A stretch of DNA of 64,000 bases from Sipunculus nudus. Its lineage: Eukaryota; Annelida; Sipuncula; Golfingiida; Sipunculidae. The position numbers were made by a program, and so were the translations under genes. Positions 45,395 to 60,000 of the stretch are shown piece by piece (position 1 is the stretch's first letter; each line of letters opens with the position of its first letter). The stretch is taken from contig CM049306.1 of the NCBI GenBank assembly GCA_026874595.1, forward strand, positions 65,354,019 through 65,418,018, read 5' to 3'. The notes below the pieces were generated by a model, which worked only from the letters and a program-made list of their open reading frames with translations, did not search any database and was not told the origin of the DNA.

Positions 45395-48300
45395 CAATAA
45401 AGTATGGACTGTGCCTCCAACATGTATGATCATAGATGGGGCCCGGAGAGGCCGTCACGGACCGCTGCACACGCCGGCCGCCCACCGTAAGGACCCTGCC
45501 GCCACTTGCGGCGACGGCACGTGACTTCGTGGTTTGGTGAAACACGGCGCGAGATCTGACGAAACTTACATTGTGACCCCTGAATGTGACTGCGAGTGTC
45601 AGGCGCTACCCAGCGCTGCAAACCATGTGTCTGTAGCGTAAAAAAATGAATGGTCCCGTGTTCTCGTTTCACGAGAAACGGTGCGAGATATGACGCGACT
45701 TGCTATTGAATGACCTAGAACTAAAGAAATGCTATCTAACGCCAAAAACCAGAGCGTTCTATCGCAAATATCGACAGAGATAGAAGCAGGAAAACTCCGT
45801 ATTTTCAGATTGTCAAGTTTTACCCCAAAATTTGGTAACCATGGTAACGGCAGCACAAGGGTAAATGTACGAAGGAATAAGGCAATGATCCTAGTTTTAG
45901 ATGCGACAAAAAAAATTGCTATATGCTTAATATTTTTTAAGATATTGCGGAAAAATGATAAGTTGTAGTGTTTCCAGTACCATGCCCCCTGGTGGCTATT
46001 TTCGAAAAATGAAAAAACAAGTTCGAGATAATACAGAACAACAGAAAATATGTCACTTTCAGAACCTCATCTGTAAAACTGCAACCTCTAAATCGTATTT
46101 AATGAAATCTCGAAAAAACTCATTTGACGACAAATGGCACGAGATTTTGCGAGACTTACATTAATTTCGCATAGAGCATATTAAATGCTACGCATTGCAA
46201 AAAACTAGACCTCTCTAACTTAAAAACTGAGAAATTTGCAGGGAAATTTTCGAATTTTCTGATTTTCCCCAAAAAATACGTTACCATGGTAACCATTGAC
46301 CGGAAAAATTTGCCAGCACTTGGAAAGCTTACATAGTGAGGAATAAAATGAGCTACGGATTATGCGGCTACGCTTATTATTGACGAAGATATGAAGAAAA
46401 TAAAGATTTTAGGTTTTTTGGTGACCCTGACCTTGACCTTTGACCGATCATGGCCAAAAACAATAGGCTCCGAGGAGAACAGATCTTACAGTTAATGTAT
46501 AAGTTTCAGAGCGATTGCTTAAAAACTGTGGCCTCTAGCGCGTGTACATACAGACAGACAGACAGACAAACAAACAAACAAACAAACAAACATACGCGGG
46601 TGATCAACATCCTTGCGAAAATCGAAGATTTCCGGCAAGCAACAAACAGACAAACTAGACGACCATAGGTCGAACGCTTGCCGGAAATCGGAAGTGAAAC
46701 ACAGACGGACAGACAGAACATATTGTCGGTTTTCTATTAATGGAATGACTCTCAGGGACATTGCTGAGAATATGTGGCCCGTAGAATGACATATGAGACA
46801 AAAGAACAGGCAAGCAGACAAAGCTGACAACAAAAGACGAACAGACAGATATAGTGACTTAGTGAGACAAGATTGACACCAGATGACATAACCTAGTGAT
46901 TGAGAAGATTCAAAGGAAGAAAATGAGTTATAATTTATGTAATTTAGATTTATAGTTTTGGAGGTATGGCGAATTAATGATATACTTGGGAGGCTCGACT
47001 GTAGCGCCCTCTAGCAGACATATTCCGAAGACGACAAATGCGTTTCGTATTATTAGTGTATGACATGAGATGTCCCAGTTTCAAAAGGATTCCGTCAAAG
47101 CTGTGGCCTGTAGAATGCTATATGTAAGGCGTAAGAACCAGCAAGCAGGCGACTTTGAGGATAACGGTCAAACAGATGGACACACTGACAAAGTGACAGA
47201 AGATTGAAACCAGATGCCTTAATCAGGTTATGGAGAAGACTCAAAGGAAGAAAATAAGCAATAGTTTATGTAACTGAGGCTTTGGGTTTAGAGATATGGC
47301 CAATACAATGGTATGTGTGTGAGGATCGTGTGCAGCGCCCACTAGTGGCCATATCCGGAAAATGAAAAATTTATTTCTAGATATTAGTGTAAGACATAAG
47401 ATGTAATAGTTTCAAAAGGATTCCGTCAAAACTATGGCCTATAGAATGCTATATGTGAGACGCAAGAGCCAACAAGCAGGCGAATTTGAGGACAACTGAC
47501 AAACAGACGAAAACACTGACAAAGTGACTCAAGATTGAGTCCAGATGACTACTCCAGGTTATGGAGAAGACTCAAAGGAAGAAAAACCTACAGTTTATGT
47601 AACTGAGGTTTATAGTTTTGGAGATATTGCCAAAGCATGATATGTTGGGAGAGGTTCGGGTTCAGCGCCCCCTAGCGGCCATATCCGGAAAATGAACAAT
47701 TGGTTTCGAGATATTAGTGTAAGACTTAAGATGTAATAGTTTCAAAAGGATTCTTTCAAAACTGTGGCCTGTAGAATGCTATATGTGAGACTTAAGAGCA
47801 AGCAGGCGAATTTGAGGACAACTGACAAACAGACAGACACACTGACAAAGTGTCACAAAATTGTGACCAGATGACTACACTAGGTTATGGAGAAGACTCA
47901 TAGGAAGAAAATAAGCTATAGTTTATGTAATTGAGGCTTATAATTTTTGAGATATGGCCAAAATATGATATGTTCGGGAGGTTCGCATCCAGGGCCCCCT
48001 AGCGGCCCTATTAAAAAAATGAAAAAACAATTTCGAGATACTAGTGTAGGACTTATAATATGTCAGTTTCAAAAAGATTCCTGCAATAATGTGGCCTTTG
48101 GCGCAAGATGAATGAAATCTCGAAATATCTCTATTCACGAGATATTTTACGAGATACTGCAAGACTTGTAATAAAATCTTGTAGTACTAGTTGAATGCTT
48201 CCTGATGCAAAAAACTAGATCACTCTAGCTATAAAACTGACAAAGTTACAAAAATTAGGCCTTTTATTTTCGAAAATCATGAGTTTTCCCCAAAAATGTG

Positions 48301-49119
48301 GACAAACGGACAGACAGAACATATTGTCGGTTTTCTATTAATGGAATGACTCTCAGGGACATTGCTGAGAATATGTGGCCCGTAGAATGACATATGAGAC
48401 AAAAGAACAGGCAAGCAGACAAAGCTGACAACAAAAGACGAACAGACAGACATACTGACTTTGTGAGACAAGATTGACACCAGATGACATAACCTGGTGA
48501 TTGAGAAGATTCAAAGGAAGAAAATGATTTATGTAATTTAGATTTATAGTTTTGGAGGTATGGCGAATTAATGATATACTTGGGAGGCTCGACTGTAGCG
48601 CCCTCTAGCAGACATGTTCCCAAGACGACAAATGCGTTTCGTATTATTAGTGTATGACAAGAGATGTCCCAGTTTCAAAAGGATTCCGTCAAAGCTGTGG
48701 CCTGTAGAATGCTATATGTAAGGCGTAAGAACCAGCAAGCAGGCGACTTTGAGGATAACGGACAAACAGATGGACACACTGACAAAGTGACAGAAGATTG
48801 AAACCATATGCTTTAATCAGGTTATGGAGAAGACTCAAAGGAAGAAAATAAGCGATAGCTTATGTAACTGAGGCTTTGGGTGTAGAGATATGGCCAATAC
48901 AATGGTATGTGTGTGAGGGTCGTGTGCAGCGCCCACTAGTGGCCATATCAGGAAAATGAAAAATTCATTTTTAGAAATTAGTGTCAGACATAAGATGTAA
49001 AAGTTTCAAAAGGATTCCGTCAAAACTGTGGCCTATAGAATGCTATATGTGAGACGCAAGAACCAACAAGCAGGCGAATTTGAGGCATTGACAAACAGAC
49101 GAAAACACTGACAAAGTGA
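45273..49119 (+). repeat. Large duplication, block B, second copy
   Basis: Offset 39513 from 5760-9606. It holds one L unit (palindromes at 45835 and 46280, core at 45982, half-site cluster at 46428), an ACAG tail with one hairpin, and 330-bp units with CTCF-like cores at 47004, 47335, 47665, 47992, 48597 and 48929. It leaves block B where the next 1.92 kb is absent from the first copy. Confidence 0.93.
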
Positions 49120-51035
49120 TTCAAGATTGAGTCCACATGACTACTCCAGGTTATGGAGAAGACCCAAAGGAAGAAAAAAGCTACAGTTTATGTTACTGAG
49201 GTTTATAGTTTTGGAGATATTGCCAAAGCATGATATGTTGGGAGAGGTTCGAGTTCAGCGCCCCCTAGCGGCCATATCCGGAAAATGAAAAATTTGTTTC
49301 GAGATATTAGTGTAAGACTTAAGATGTTATAGTTTCAAAAGGATTCTTTCAAAACTGTGGCCTATAGAATGCTATATGTGAGAAGCAAGAGCAAGCAGGC
49401 GAATTTGAGGACAACTGACAAACAGACAGACACACTGACAAAGTGTCACAAAAGTTTGACCAGATGACTACACTAGGTTATGGAGAAGACCCAGAGGAAG
49501 AAATTAAGCTAAAGTTTATGTAATTGAGGCTTATAATTTTGGAGATATGGCCAAAATATGATATGTTCGGGAGGTTCGCATCCAGCGCCCCCTAGCGGCC
49601 CTATTCAAAAAATGAAAAAACAATTTCGAGATACTAGTGTAGGACTTATTATATGTCAGTTTCAAAAAGATTCCTGCAATAATGTGGCCTTTGGCGCAAG
49701 ATGAATGAAATCTCGAAATATCTCTATTCACGAGATATTTTACGAGATACTGCAAGACTTGTAATAAAATCTTGTAGTACTAGTTGAATGCTTCTTGATG
49801 CAAAAAACTAGATCACTCTAGCTTTAAAACTGACAAAGTTAGAAAAATAAGACCCCTTATTTTCGAATATCTCGACTTTTCCCCCAAAATTTGTAACCAT
49901 GGTTACGGCAAATTTGAGTCAGCTACACACTAGATGACAGGCCTTGGAATGACGATTAAAATGAGCTATTGTTGAAGTAGATACGACTATTAGTCACAAA
50001 GATATGAAGAAAAAACCGTTTTGAGAAGTTTTGATGACCTTGACCTTGACCTATATTGCCCAAAAACAATAGGCTTCTTGCATTTTTGATTTTACACAAA
50101 CTGTGAAAGTTTGAAAGCGATGGGATCAAAATTGCGACCTGTAGAGACTGGACAGGCAAACAAACAAACTAGACGACCATTGATCGAACGCTTGCCGGAA
50201 ATCGGAAGTGAAACACAGACGGACAGACAGAACATATTGTCGGTTTTCTATTAATGGAATGACTCTCAGGGACATTGCTGAGAATATGTGGCCCGTTGAA
50301 TGACATATGAAACAAAAGAACAGGCAAGCAGACAAAGCTGACAACAAAAGACGAACAGACAGACATAGTGACTTAGTGAGACAAGATTGACACCAGATGA
50401 CATAACCTAGTGATTGAGAAGATTCAAAGGAAGAAAATGATTTATGTAATTTAGATTTATAGTTTTGGAGGTTTGGCGCATTAATGATATACTTGGGAGG
50501 CTCGACTGTAGCGCCCTCTAGCAGACATATTCCCAAGACGACAAATGCGTTTCGTATTATTAGTGTATGACATGAGATGTCCCAGTTTCAAAAGGATTCT
50601 GTCAAAGCTGTGGCCTGTAGAATGCTATATGTAAGGCGTAAGAACCAGCAAGCAGGCGACTTTGAGGATAACGGACAAACAGATGGACACACTGACAAAG
50701 TGACAGAAGATTGAAACCAGATGCCTTAATCAGGTTATGGAGAAGACTCAAAGGAAGAAAATAAGCTATAGTTTATGTAACTGAGGCTTTGGGTGTAGAG
50801 ATATGGCCAATACAATGGTATGTGTGTGAGGGTCGTGTGCAGCGCCCACTAGTGGCCATATCCGGAAAAAGAAAATTTTTTTTTCTAGATATTAGTGTAA
50901 GACATAAGATGTAATAGTTTCAAAAGGATTCCGTCAAAACTGTGGCCTATAGAATGCTATATGTGAGACGCAAGAGCCAACAAGCAGGCGAATTTGAGGA
51001 CAACTGACAAACAGACGAAAACACTGACAAAGTGA
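49120..51035 (+). repeat. Extra 1.92-kb stretch of 330-bp-type units
   Basis: Present in the second copy only; its length equals the offset change from 39513 to 41429. It contains 330-bp units with cores at 49258, 49585, 50511 and 50842, a GTAACCATGGTTAC palindrome near 49895, a half-site cluster near 50037 and a short tail near 50154. The sequence resembles 15.7-16.7 kb followed by 7.2-8.0 kb. Unequal exchange between homologous units is the simplest explanation. Confidence 0.85.
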
Positions 51036-54000
51036 CTCAAGATTGAGTCCAGATGACTACTCCAGGTTATGGAGAAGACCCAAAGGAAGAAAAAAGCTAC
51101 AGTTTATGTAACTGAGGTTTATAATTTTGGAGATATGGCCAAAATATGATATGTTCGGGAGGTTCGCATCCAGCGCCCCCTAGCGGCCCTATTCAAAAAA
51201 TGAAAAAACAATTTCGAGATACTAGTGTAGGACTTATAATATGTCAGTTTCAAAAAGATTCCTGCAATTATGTGGCCTTTGGCGCAAGATGAATGAAATC
51301 TCGAAATATCTCTATTCACGAGAAATTTTACGAGATACTGCAAGACTTGTAATAAAATCTTGTAGTACTAGTTAAATGCCCCTTATGCAAAAAACTAGAT
51401 CACTCTAGCTATAAAACTGACAAAGTTACAAGAATTAGGCCTTTTATTTTCGAAAATCATGAGTTTTCCCCAAAAATGTGTAACCATAGAAACAGCAGAT
51501 TTCAGCAACATATATATCAGAAGAAAGGCCTTGGAATGCCGATTAAAATGAGCCATGTTTGAAGTGGCTATGACAAATAGTAATGGAGATATGAAGAAAA
51601 GAGCACTTTAGGAACTTTTGATGACCTTGACCTTGACCTTTGACCTATATTGCCCAAAAACAATAGGCTTCTTGCATTTTTGATTTTACACAAACTGTTA
51701 AAGTTTGAAAGCGATGGGATCAAAATTGCGACCTTTAGAGACTGGACAGACAAACAAACAGACTAGACGACCAGAGTTCGAACGCTTGCCGGAAGCGGAA
51801 ATAAGAAATTCAAACTAGGAGACAACATACAGCAGGCAGGCAGTTTACATTTGGAACTGGTCAAATGAAGTACCCGAATAATGGCGTAAACAGAAGCACA
51901 ATTTTGTGTAGTTATGCTGATTTTCAAAAGTCGCAGATGAGTAGACAGACAGACAGACAAGAAAAAACTCCATGTGAAGGCCATGTACTCCTGTCATAGA
52001 GAATGGAAAACAGTCTATTAGAATAAAACTCCATATTTTGAATTTCAAGAATAAGAAGAATTTAATTGTAACGTATATTAGGTCACCATGGCAATGGAAT
52101 AATATGAAAGAGTCCCCAGGAGGATAAACGCGATAAATCTAGTATCAGATGCTGCAATCAATGTTGTGACAGTGTGTGTAGTTTTGGAGATATGGCACAA
52201 TAATGATTGCTGCAGCGCCATCTGGCGGCTTATTTCTAAACGGAAAAAAATAAGTTTCGAAATATTTTATTTTTTATTATAAATATTTAATGTATAATTA
52301 AAATTAAACCCCTGCCCCCCAACTGCTAAACCAGGGATCCGCCCATATTTTGACAAACGCATCTATAAAATCGGGGATCCGTCCCTGGTTTGAAAGATTT
52401 GCCAGTGGTTCCTGGCAACACAAGTGGCCCCACAAAGGGGACACAATGAAAATAACAGGTGTGTTCAATTCAAATTTAGCGGCTTTTGTCCTCTTTTCAA
52501 TGCTGCTTTGTGAAATTCATGGATGACCGTGCACGCCAACTTGCAACTGTAATGGCCTTGCTGGCACTTATCGGTCAACCCTGAAGCCACTTGTGCTCAC
52601 GGCATTTGGATTTATCTTCATCATTTGATAAAAAACGAGGCCAGATTTGACGGGAATTGCTATATAATCACATTATATGAATGAGAGTGTCAGACGCTGT
52701 CACATGCTGAAAACTATATGTCTGTAGTGTAAAAAATGACAGCATTATAGGCATTTTTTAAAATGGTCCTCTGTTTTCGTTTGACGACAAATGGTGCGAG
52801 ATTTTACGAGATATTCACTTGTGTCACTTTAATCTACTAAAAAATCCTAGAACAATAAAAACTAGACCCTTGTAGCATAAAAATAGCCGAGATACAGATA
52901 CTTCTTTAAAATCTCGAATTTCTCGTTTGGTGGGAGATGATGCGAGATTGGGCGAGATTTGCAATTCCTTCATATTAAGCTCCAAAAAAGCTACCAAATG
53001 CTGAAAACAACTGCTCTTTAGCTTAAAAGGTGGTCAGGTTATAAGCATTTCTGTGAAATCTCGTAATTTCTCGTTTGACGAAAAACCGAGCGAGATTTGA
53101 CGAGATTTGCAACTGAATGACTTAGAACAAAGGGAATGCTGCCTTATGCAAAAAATTAGACCCTTGTAGCATAAATATTAACAGAGATAAAAGCCAAAAA
53201 CCTCATGTTTTCCGATGGTCAAGTTTTACCCCAAAATTTGGTAACCATGGTTACCGCAGCACAAGGCTATATATACGAAGGAATAAGGCGATGATACTAG
53301 TTTTAGATGCGACAAGAAAAATTGTTATATGCTTAATATTTTTTTAGATATTGCAGAAAAATGATAAGTTGTAGTGTTTCCAGTACCACGCTCCCTGGTG
53401 GCTTTTTTCGAAAAATGAAAAAGCAAGTTCGAGATAATACAGAAAAACAGAAAATATGTCACTTTCAGAACCTTAGCTGTAAAACTGCAACCTCTAAATC
53501 GTATTTTATGAAATCTCGAAAAGTCTCATTTGACGACAAATGGCACGAGATTTTGCGAGACTTCTATTAATTTTCCATAGAGCATATTAAATGCTACACA
53601 ATGCAAAAAACTAGACCTCTCTAACTTAAAAAATGAGAAATTTGGAGGGAAATTTTCGAATTTTCTGATTTCCCCCCATAATACGTTACCATGGTAACCA
53701 TTGACCGGAAAAATTTGCTAGCACTTGGAATGCTAACATAAAGAGGAATAAAATGAGCTACAGATTATGCGGCTACGATTATTATTGACGAAGATATGAA
53801 GAAAATAAAAATTTAAGGTTTTTTGGTGACAATGACCTTGACCTTTGACCGATCATGACCAAAAACAATAGGCTCCGAGGAGAACCGATCTTACACTATA
53901 TCTATAAGTTTCAGAGCGATTGGTGAAAAATTGTGGCCTGTAGAGCACAGACAGACAGACAGACAAACAAACAAACAGACAAACAGACTAGACGACCAGA

Positions 54001-57000
54001 GGTCGAACACTTGCCGGAAGCGGAAATAAGAAAGTCAGACTAGGAGAAACATTCAGCAGGCAGTTTACATTTGGAACTAGTCAAATGAAGTACCCGAATA
54101 ATGGCGTAAACAGAAGCACAATTTTGTGTGGTTATGCTGATTTTTAAAAGTCGCAAAAGAGTAGAAAGACAAACAGACAGACAGACGGGAAAAAAACTCC
54201 ATGTGAAGGCCATGTACTCCTGTCATGGAGAATGGAAAACAGTCTATTAGAATAAAACTCCATATTTTGAATTTCAAGAATAAGAAGAATTTAATTGTAA
54301 CGTATATTAGGTCACCAAGGTAATGGAAGAATATGACAGAGTCCCCACGAGAGTAATCGTATTAAATCTAGCTTCAGATGCTGCAATCAATGTTGTGACA
54401 CTGTCTATAGTTTTGGAGATATGGCACAATAATGATTGCTGCAGCGCCATCTGGCGGCTATTTTCTAAAAGGAAAAAAAATAAGTTCCCTGATATTTTTT
54501 TTATTATATATATTTGATGTATAATTAATCTAACCCGTGCAGAATGTGTCAGAGTCCCCAGATGGATAAACGCAATAAATCTAGTATCAGATGCTGCAAT
54601 CAATGTTGTGACAGTGTGTATAGTTTTGGTGATATGGCACAATAATGATTGCTGCAGCGCCATCTGGCGGCTTATTTCTAAACGGAAAAAAATAAGTTTC
54701 GAAATATTTTATTTTTTATTATAAATATTAAATGTATAATTAAAATTAAACCCCTGCCCCCCAACTGCTAAACCAGGGATCCGCCCCTATTTTGACACAC
54801 CCAACTACAAAATCTGGGATCCGTCCCTGGTTTGAAAGATTTGCCAGTGGTTCCTGGCAACACAAGTGGCCGCACAAGGGGACACAATGAAAATAACAGG
54901 TGTGTTCAATTCAAATTTAGCGGCTTTTGTCCTCTGTTCAATGCTGCTTTGTGAAATTCATGGACGACCGCGCACGCAAACTTGCAACTGTAATGGCCTT
55001 GCCGGCACTTACCGGTCAACCCTGAAGCCACTTGTGCTCACGGCAATTGGATTTATCTTCATCATTTGATAAAAAACGAGGCGAGATTTGACGGGAATTG
55101 CTATATAATCACATTATATGACTGAGAGTATCAGACGCTGTCACATGCTGAAAACTATATGTCTGTAGTGTAAAAAATGACAGCATTATAGGCATTTGTT
55201 TAAATGGTCCTCTGATTTCGTTTGACGACAAATGGTGCGAGATTTGACGAGATATTCACTTGTGTCACTTTAATCTCCTAAAAAATCCTAGAACAATAAA
55301 AACTAGACCCTTGTAGCATTAAAATAGCCGAGATACAGATATTTGTTTAAAATCTCGTAATTTTTCGTTTGACGATAAACTGAGCGAGATTTGACGAGAT
55401 TTGCAATTGAATGACTTAGAACAAAGGGAATGCTGCCTTATGCAAAAAACTTCACCCTTGTAGCATAAATATTAACAGAGATAAAAACCAAAAACATCAT
55501 GTTTTCAGATTGTCAAGTTTTACCCTAAAATTTGGTAACCATGGTAACGGCGGCACAAGCCTATATGTACAAAGGAATAAGGCAATGATCCTAGTTTAAG
55601 ATGCGACAAAAAAATTTGTTATATGCTTAATATTTTTTTAGATATTGCGGAAAAATGAAAAGTTGTAGTGTTCCCGGTACCACGCCCCCTGGTGGCTATT
55701 TTCGAAAAATGAAAAAATAAGTTCGAGATAATACAGAATAACAGAAAATAAGTCACTTTCAGAACCTTAGCTGTAAAACTGCAACCTCTAAATCGTATTT
55801 AATGAAATCTTGAAAAGTCTCATTTGACGACAAATGGCACGAGATTTTGCGAGACTTCCATTAATTTTCCATAGAGCATATTAAATGCTACACAATGCAA
55901 AAAACTAGACCTCTCTAACTGAAAAAATGAGAAATTTGGAGTGAAATTTTCGAATTTTCTGATTTTCCCCCAAAAAAAACGTTACCATGGTAACCATTGA
56001 CCGGAAAAATTTGCTAGCACTTGGAAAGCTAACATAAAGAGGAATAAAATGAGCTACAGATTATGCGGCTACGATTATTATTGACGAAGATATAAAGAAA
56101 ATAAAAATTTTAGGTTTTTCGGTGACACTGACCTTGACCTTTGACCGACCATGACAAAAAACAATAGGCTCCGAGGAGAACTGATCTTACACTATATCTA
56201 TAAGTTTCAGAGCGATTGGTGAAAAATTGTGGCCTGTAGAGCACAGACAGACAGACAAACAGACAAACAGACAAACTAGACGACCATAGGTCGAACGCTT
56301 GCCGGAAATCGGAAGTGAAACACAGACGGACAGACAGAACATATTGTCGGTTTTCTATTAATGGAATGACTCTCAGGGACATTGCTGAGAATATGTGGCC
56401 CGTAGAATGACATATGAGTCAAAAGAACAGGCAAGCAGACAAAGCTGACAACAAAAGACGAACAGACAGACATACTGACTTTGTGAGACAAGATTGACAC
56501 CAGATGACATAACCTGGTGATTGAGAAGATTCAAAGGAAGAAAATAATTTATGTAATTTAGATTTATAGTTTTGGAGGTATGGCGAATTAATGATATACT
56601 TGGGAGGCTGGACTGTAGCGCCCTCTAGCAGACATATTCCGAAGACGACAAATGCGTTTCGTATATTTAGTGTATGACATGAGATGTCCCAGTTTCAAAA
56701 GGATTCCGTCAAAGCTGTGGCCTGTAGAATGCTATATGTAAGGCGTAAGAACCAACAAGCAGGCGACTTTGAGGATAACGGACAAACAGATGGACACATT
56801 GACAAAGTGACAGAAGATTGAAACCATATGCCTTAATCAGGTTATGGAGAAGACTCAAAGGAAGAATATAAGCTATAGCTTATGTAACTGAGGCTTTGGG
56901 TGTAGAGATATGGCCAATACAATGGTATGTGTGTGAGGGTCATGTGCAGCGCCCACTAGTGGCCATATCAGGAAAATGAAAAATTGATTTCGAGATATTA

Positions 57001-60000
57001 GTGTAAGACTTAAGATGTTATAGTTTCAAAAGGATTCTTTCAAAACTGTGGCCTATAGAATGCTATATGTGAGACGCAAGAACCAACAAGCAGGCGAATT
57101 TGAGGACAACTGACAAACAGACGAAAACACTGACAAAGTGATTCAAGATTGAGTCCAGATGACTACTCCAGGTTATGGAGAAGACCCAAAGGAAGAAAAA
57201 AGCTACAGTTTATGTTACCGAGGTTTATAGTTTTGGAGATATTGCCAAAGCATAATATGTTGGGAGAGGTTCGAGTTCAGCGCCCCCTAGCGGCCATATC
57301 CGGAAAATGAAAAATTGTTTTCGAGATATTAGTGTAAGACTTAAGATGTTATAGTTTCAAAAGGATTCTTTCAAAACAGTGGCCTGTAGAATGCTATATG
57401 TGAGACGCAAGAGCAAGCAGGTGAATTTGAGGACAACTGACAAACAGACAGACACACTGACAAAGTGTCACAAAAGTGTGACCAGATGACTACACTAGGT
57501 TATGGAGAAGACTCAGAGGAAGAAAATAAGCTATAGTTTATGTAATTGAGGCTTTTAATTTTGGAGATATGGCCAAAATATGATATGTTCGGGAGGTTCG
57601 CATCCAGCGCCCCCTAGCGGCCCTATTCAAAAAATGAAAAAATCATTTCTAGATATTAGTGTAGGACTTATGATATGTCAGTTTCAAAATGATTCCTGCA
57701 ATAATGTGGCCTTTGGCGCAAGATGAATGAAATCTCGAAATATCTCTATTCACGAGATATTTTACGAGATACTGCAAGACTTGTAATAAAATCTTGTAAT
57801 ACTAGTTGAATGCTACGTGATGCAAAAAACTAGATCACTCTAGCTTTAAAACTGACAAAGTTAGAAAAATAAGACCCCTTATTTACGAATATCATGACTT
57901 TTCCCCCAAAATTTGTAACCATGGTTACGGCAAATTTGAGCCAGCTACACACCAGATGACAGGCCTTGGAATGACGATTAAAATGAGCTATTGTTGAAGT
58001 AGATACGACTATTAGTCACAAAGATATGAAGAAAAAACCGTTTTGAGAAGTTTTGATGACCTTGACCTTGACCTTTGACCTATTTTGACCAAAAACAATA
58101 GGGCACCTGGAAATTTATTTCTCCATAATCTCTGAAAATTTCAAGGTGATTGTGGCAAAATTGTGGCCAGGAGAGTGCAGACAAACAAACAAAAAGACAG
58201 ACAAACAGACTAGACGACCAGAGGTCGAACGCTTGCCGGAAGCGGAAATAAGAAAGTCAAACTAGTAGACAACATACAGCAGACAGTCAGGTTACATTTG
58301 GAACTGGTCAAATGAATTACCCCAATTATGGCTGAAACAGAAGCACAATTTTGTGTGGTTATGCTGATTTTCAAAAGTCGCAGATGAGTAGACAGACAAA
58401 CAGACAGGCAGACGGGAAAAAAAAATCCATGTGAAGGCCATGTACTCCTGTCATGGAGAATAGAAAACAGTCTATTAGAATAAAACTCCATATTTTGAAT
58501 TTCAAGAAAAAGAAGAATATAATTGTAACGTATATTAAGTCACCATTGTAATTGAAGAATATGACAGTGTCCCCACGAGGATAAACGCATTAATCTAGTT
58601 TCAGATGCTGCAATGAATGTTGTGACACTGTTTATGGTTTTAAAGATAACACATTATGGCACAATAATGATTGCTTCAGCCTCATCTAGCGGCTATTTTC
58701 TAAAAGGAAAAAAATAAGTTCCCAGATATTTTTTTTATTATATGTATTTGATGTATAATTATATTTAACCCCTGCAGAATATGACTCTTTATGTTAGCTT
58801 TCCAAGTGCTAGCAAATTTTTCCGGTCAATGGTTACCATGGTAACGTATTTTTGGGGGGAAATCAGAAAATTCGAAAAATTCCCTCCAAATTTCTCATTT
58901 TTTAAGTTAGAGAGGTTTAGTTTTTTGCATTGTGTAGCATTTGATATGCTCTATGGAAAATTAATAGAAGTCTCGCAAAATCTCGTGCCATTTGTCGTCA
59001 AATGAGACTTTTCGAGATTTCATTAAATACGATTTAGAGGTGGCACTTTTACAGCTAAGGTTCTGAAAGTGACATATTTTCTGTTTTTCTGTATTATCTC
59101 GAACTTGTTTTTTTCATTTTTCGAAAAAAGCCACCAGGGGGCGTGGTACAGGAAACACTACAACTTTTCATTTTTCCGCAATATCTAAAAAAATATTAAG
59201 CATATAACATTTTTTTTTGTCGCATCCTAAACTAGGATCATTGGCTTATTCCTTTGTACATATAGGCTTGTGCCGCTTGTTACCAAATCTTAGGGTTAAA
59301 TTTGACAATCTGAAAACATGATGTTTTTGGCTTTTATCTCTGTTAATATTTATGCTACAAGGGTGAAGTTTTTTGTATAAGGCAGCATTCTCTTGGTTCC
59401 GTTTATCGTCAAACGAGAAATTACGAGATTTTAAACAAATATCTGTATCTCAGCTATTTTAATGCTACAAGGGTCTAGTTTTTATTGTTCTAGGATTTTT
59501 TAGTAGATCAAAGTGACACAAGTGAATATCTCGTCAAATCTCGCACCATTTGTCGTCAAACGAGAACAGAGGATCATTTAAACAAATGCCTATAATGCTG
59601 TCATTTTTTACACTACAGACATATAGTTTTCAGCATGTGACAGCGTCTGACACTCTCAGTCATATAATGTGATTATATAGCAATTCCCGTCAAATCTCGC
59701 CTGTATAATTAAAATTTAACCCCTGCCCCCAAACTGCTAAACCATGGATCCGCCCATATTTTGACACACCCAACTTCAAAATCGGGGATCCGTCCCTGGT
59801 TTGAAAGATTTGCCAGTGGTAACTGGTAACACAAGTAGCCGCACAAGGGGACACAATGAAAATAACAGGTGTGTTCAATTCAAATGTAGCGGCTTTTGTC
59901 CTCTATTCAATGCTGCTTTGTGAAATTCATGGACGACCGCCCACGCCAACTTGCAACTGTAATGGCCTTGCCGGCACTTACCGGTCAACCCTGAAGCCAC

